From the NCBI GenBank assembly GCA_029266015.1, contig JAJUFK010000102.1, positions 1 to 7,710 on the forward strand: DNA of 7,710 nt, given 5' to 3'. Each line of letters begins with the position of its first letter. The stretch's first letter is position 1. The stretch comes from Bacteroidota bacterium. Lineage in GTDB: Bacteria; Bacteroidota; Bacteroidia; Bacteroidales; UBA1715. Below are positions 5,620-7,710 of the stretch, one piece after another. The position numbers were made by a program, and so were the translations under genes. Below the pieces are notes generated by a model that worked only from the letters and a program-made list of their open reading frames with translations, was not told the DNA's origin and searched no databases.

Positions 5620-6888
5620 ATGAAAGAAATTACAGCAGCAGATTTTGACAAAGTAGTGTTGCAAGGCAACAAAGTAGTCGTAGATTTTTATTCAACAGAA
5701 TGTCCTCCCTGTGAAGCTCTTGCCCCAAAATTTGAAAATATGGCAGAATTGTACGGTGAGCATATTACGTTTGTTAAGGTATATCGACAAGGTAATAGAG
5801 AACTTGCAGAACAATTGGGAGTAAAAAGTTCGCCAACGGTATTGTTTTTTGACAAAGGGAAACAAGTTACCGATATGATTTCTGGTGGTATTAAAAAATC
5901 GGAATTAGTAGAACGATTAGATGCAATGTTACCCCAAGAAACCGTTGCAAACATTAAATCAAAAATTACCAAACATACTACCTATTGCGATGCATTGATA
6001 ATTGGCGGTGGTCCTGCAGGATTGGCAGCCGGATTATATTTGTGTCAAGCAAAAGTAAACACAATTTTAGTAGATATTCAATTGCCGGGTGGACAAGTAT
6101 CAACTACGCACCAAGTGTCAAATTATCCTGGCTTTGTAGAACCACAGCCTGGCTATATGCTGTCGCACCACATGAGTGAGCAAACACGATTGTGTGGTAC
6201 GCAATATAAAGTTGCGGTAGACGTAGCTCATGTAGATTTGCACAATAAAACAGTTGAAATAGATGCATTTGAAACTATTCAAGCAAAAAAAATAATCATA
6301 GCAACCGGAGCAAGTCCCCGACCACTTGGTATACCAGGCGAAAAAGAATATAAAGGACGAGGTATTTCTTACTGCGCAACCTGTGATGCTAAGTACTTCA
6401 ACGATAAAGATGTAATAGTAATAGGTGGTGGTAATTCAGCAGTTGAAGAAGCCGATTTTATTACAAAATTTGCCAAAAAAGTTACTATGATTCATCAATT
6501 TGCCGAGTTTACTGCAAATAAACAAGCGGTTGAAAAAATTATGGCAAATCCAAAAGTTTCAGTCTTGTTTCAAAGCGAACCACGTGCATTTACCAAACAA
6601 GGCGATACTATGACAGTAGAATACGAAAATCTACAAACCAAAGAACGACATACAATTTCAGCCGACGGTATATTTGTATTTATTGGCATGCAACCTAATA
6701 CATTGTTGTTTGGAAATCAATTACAAACTGATAATTGGAACTATATAGTTACTGACGAAGATATGCAAACAAATATACCCGGGGTTTATGCCATAGGTGA
6801 TGTGCGCAGTAAAAAATACAGACAAATCACAACTGCTGTTGCCGATGGAACAATAGCAGCTATTCATATTTCTAAAGAGTTGATGTAA
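5620..6888 (+). CDS. Thioredoxin-thioredoxin reductase fusion, atypical NAD(P)H site
   Basis: The product has 422 residues. Residues 1-105 are a thioredoxin domain with C28-P-P-C31 and cis-proline P72. After a short linker, residues 122-422 form a low-molecular-weight thioredoxin reductase: FAD loop G129-G-G-P-A-G, redox pair C252-A-T-C255, nucleotide loop G269-G-G-N-S-A and FAD motif I-G-D394-V. Ordinary thioredoxin reductases have the thioredoxin, if fused at all, at the C-terminus; here it is N-terminal, as in AhpF-like arrangements. After the nucleotide loop the usual H-R-R-x-x-x-R that grips the NADPH phosphate is replaced by I-H-Q-F-A-E-F-T-A-N-K. This recalls the L-E-F-A-P-E-M of NADH-using AhpF, so NADH is a plausible donor. 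It is last in the operon and probably supplies electrons for thiol steps of this pathway. Confidence 0.92.
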   Translation: MKEITAADFDKVVLQGNKVVVDFYSTECPPCEALAPKFENMAELYGEHITFVKVYRQGNRELAEQLGVKSSPTVLFFDKGKQVTDMISGGIKKSELVERLDAMLPQETVANIKSKITKHTTYCDALIIGGGPAGLAAGLYLCQAKVNTILVDIQLPGGQVSTTHQVSNYPGFVEPQPGYMLSHHMSEQTRLCGTQYKVAVDVAHVDLHNKTVEIDAFETIQAKKIIIATGASPRPLGIPGEKEYKGRGISYCATCDAKYFNDKDVIVIGGGNSAVEEADFITKFAKKVTMIHQFAEFTANKQAVEKIMANPKVSVLFQSEPRAFTKQGDTMTVEYENLQTKERHTISADGIFVFIGMQPNTLLFGNQLQTDNWNYIVTDEDMQTNIPGVYAIGDVRSKKYRQITTAVADGTIAAIHISKELM

Positions 6889-7007
6889 TAATGTAAAATG
6901 GTATACATATTATTTCATCTATATTTGTGATTCAAGATATACTGAATAATACAACATTTAAATTATTTGTATATTTCTATTATGGGTTAGTCTTGAAATT
7001 AGAAGGT

Positions 7008-7391
7008 ATGAAATGAGAATATGCAATAATTCCCGAATATAGAGTAATTATAGAAAAATTAGAGGGAGATGTAAGTTTAGAAGATTCTATAGCTATGTCA
7101 ACAAAACTGTTTGCTGACCTTATGTATGATACTTCTTATACTATTTTAGTAAATTTTAGGAATTAAAGTTCAGCAAAAAATAAAACATTACATATAGCTA
7201 ATGGCGAAATACTTGCATAAATTGCAAGAGATAACAGTAAGCCTGGTAATACAAAAGTTGCAATTCTTATATCGGAACCTTTGCATGCGGTAATAGTTGA
7301 ATTATTTTGGAATAATGTTTTAGATTTACCTTTACAAATATCATTTTTTACTACTGTTGAAGGAGCTTTAGAATATTTGCATTTATTATAA
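7008..7391 (+). pseudogene. Remnant of a small STAS-like protein gene, three in-frame stops
   Basis: A single frame from ATG 7008 to TAA 7389-7391 reads as a coherent protein of about 127 codons. It is interrupted by TGA at codon 3 (7014), TAA at codon 53 (7164) and TAA at codon 71 (7218), with no frameshift. Recognisable stretches are IIPEYRVIIEKLEGDVSLED, then LFADLMYDTSYTILVNFRN before the second stop, and after the third KVAILISEPLHAVIVELFWN and a final FTTVEGALEYL. The pattern of alternating strands and helices, with the EGALEYL end, resembles small STAS-like proteins of unknown role found in Bacteroidota. All three stops are one base from a sense codon. It is most likely recently inactivated. 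The 119 bp before it hold nothing firm apart from a lone TATATTTG at 6920-6927. Confidence 0.7.
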
Positions 7392-7431
7392 TATTCCAAA
7401 CAAATTATTGCAATATTATCTGAATATAGTA

Positions 7432-7710
7432 TTAATAGTCAGCAATGATTAATCGGCCATATTTAGTATTCATAACTTGGTCGTGTACAGTTTTTAAATG
7501 TTTATATGATGCCTGATTGCTAAAACGCAAAATATATGTGTAGGTCCCTGCAGATAGTCGTCTGCCTGCATCATCGGTTAAATTCCAATATACTTCAAGT
7601 GAATTTGTCCCTATATGAATATGTTTTGCTGTGTGTACCGGAATAGTATGAACTAATTTACCGTCATTAGCATAAATATGTATGTACATAGTTTCGGGTA
7701 TTTTACTGCC
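7432..7710 (-). CDS. 3' end of a gene for a secreted protein with a FlgD-like Ig domain
   Basis: The minus-strand frame is open from the window edge (7710) to TAA 7432-7434, giving 92 residues of a C-terminus. An ATG at 7687-7689 exists, but the frame continues upstream of it (GSKIPET), so it is probably internal. The sequence I-H-I-Y-A-N-D-G-K-L-V-H-T-I, then W-N-L-T-D-D-A-G-R-R-L-S-A-G-T-Y-T-Y-I-L, is the signature of FlgD-type Ig folds and related C-terminal domains of exported proteins. These read roughly I-x-V-Y-D-x-x-G-x-x-V ... W-D-G-x-D-x-x-G-x-x-x-x-x-G-x-Y. About 35 further residues follow the domain and end IIADY. The gene is convergent with the remnant at 7008-7391. The catalytic or adhesive part lies outside the window, so function cannot be judged. 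Confidence 0.7.
   Translation of the reverse strand, partial: GSKIPETMYIHIYANDGKLVHTIPVHTAKHIHIGTNSLEVYWNLTDDAGRRLSAGTYTYILRFSNQASYKHLKTVHDQVMNTKYGRLIIADY

Noticed and set aside
6887..6914. Possible terminator after the thioredoxin reductase fusion
   Set aside because: The stem is short, AT-only apart from one G-C pair, has a 2-base bulge and no clear T-run; too weak to call.
7008..7391. Stop-codon readthrough or a changed genetic code in the remnant gene
   Set aside because: Both TGA and TAA interrupt it, while all other genes in the window use these as normal stops; no recoding element is visible.
7163..7399. Minus-strand frame of 78 codons
   Set aside because: It is the shadow of the decayed + strand gene, whose translation is clearly protein-like; the minus-strand translation shows no family features.

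Overview
The window is AT-rich DNA, very probably from a member of the Bacteroidota. The signs are: short-signal lipoproteins with relaxed lipoboxes; two exact TATATTTG elements that fit the TAnnTTTG -7 consensus of this phylum; a thioredoxin of the type common there; a possible type IX secretion tail; and few recognisable Shine-Dalgarno sites. Genus cannot be read from the sequence.

Layout. Bases 1-1824 hold the last 35 codons of one gene and three small lipoprotein genes on the + strand. The first two lipoproteins are tandem paralogues whose last 186 bp are almost identical while the rest has diverged, which points to recent gene conversion. An 18-bp perfect palindrome (1871-1888) separates them from a minus-strand gene (1889-2323). 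That gene encodes only the N-terminal zinc-ribbon part of an IS1595-type transposase. A short divergent promoter region (2324-2429) follows.

Bases 2430-6888 form a tight six-gene + strand operon and are the most interesting part. In order it encodes: a lipoprotein thioredoxin (WCRPC); a shortened ArsM-like SAM methyltransferase; a 31-residue peptide with three cysteines that is too short for ordinary gene calling; a strong terminator-like hairpin; a radical SAM/SPASM enzyme with the full cysteine set of peptide maturases; a DUF1847 cysteine-rich protein; and a thioredoxin-thioredoxin reductase fusion that lacks the usual NADPH 2'-phosphate-binding residues. Most junctions are 2-3 bp. A small peptide gene, then a terminator, then a SPASM maturase is the classic layout of a ribosomally made, post-translationally modified peptide (RiPP). 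My inference is a cysteine-based peptide modified by the radical SAM enzyme and possibly methylated, with dedicated thiol redox partners in the cytoplasm and cell envelope. A role in metalloid or metal handling is possible because ArsM enzymes act on thiol-bound arsenic. I recognise each protein family but not this combination with this peptide.

Bases 6889-7710 hold a gene remnant with three in-frame stops (7008-7391) and, on the minus strand, the 3' end of a gene for a protein with a FlgD-like Ig domain that runs off the window edge.
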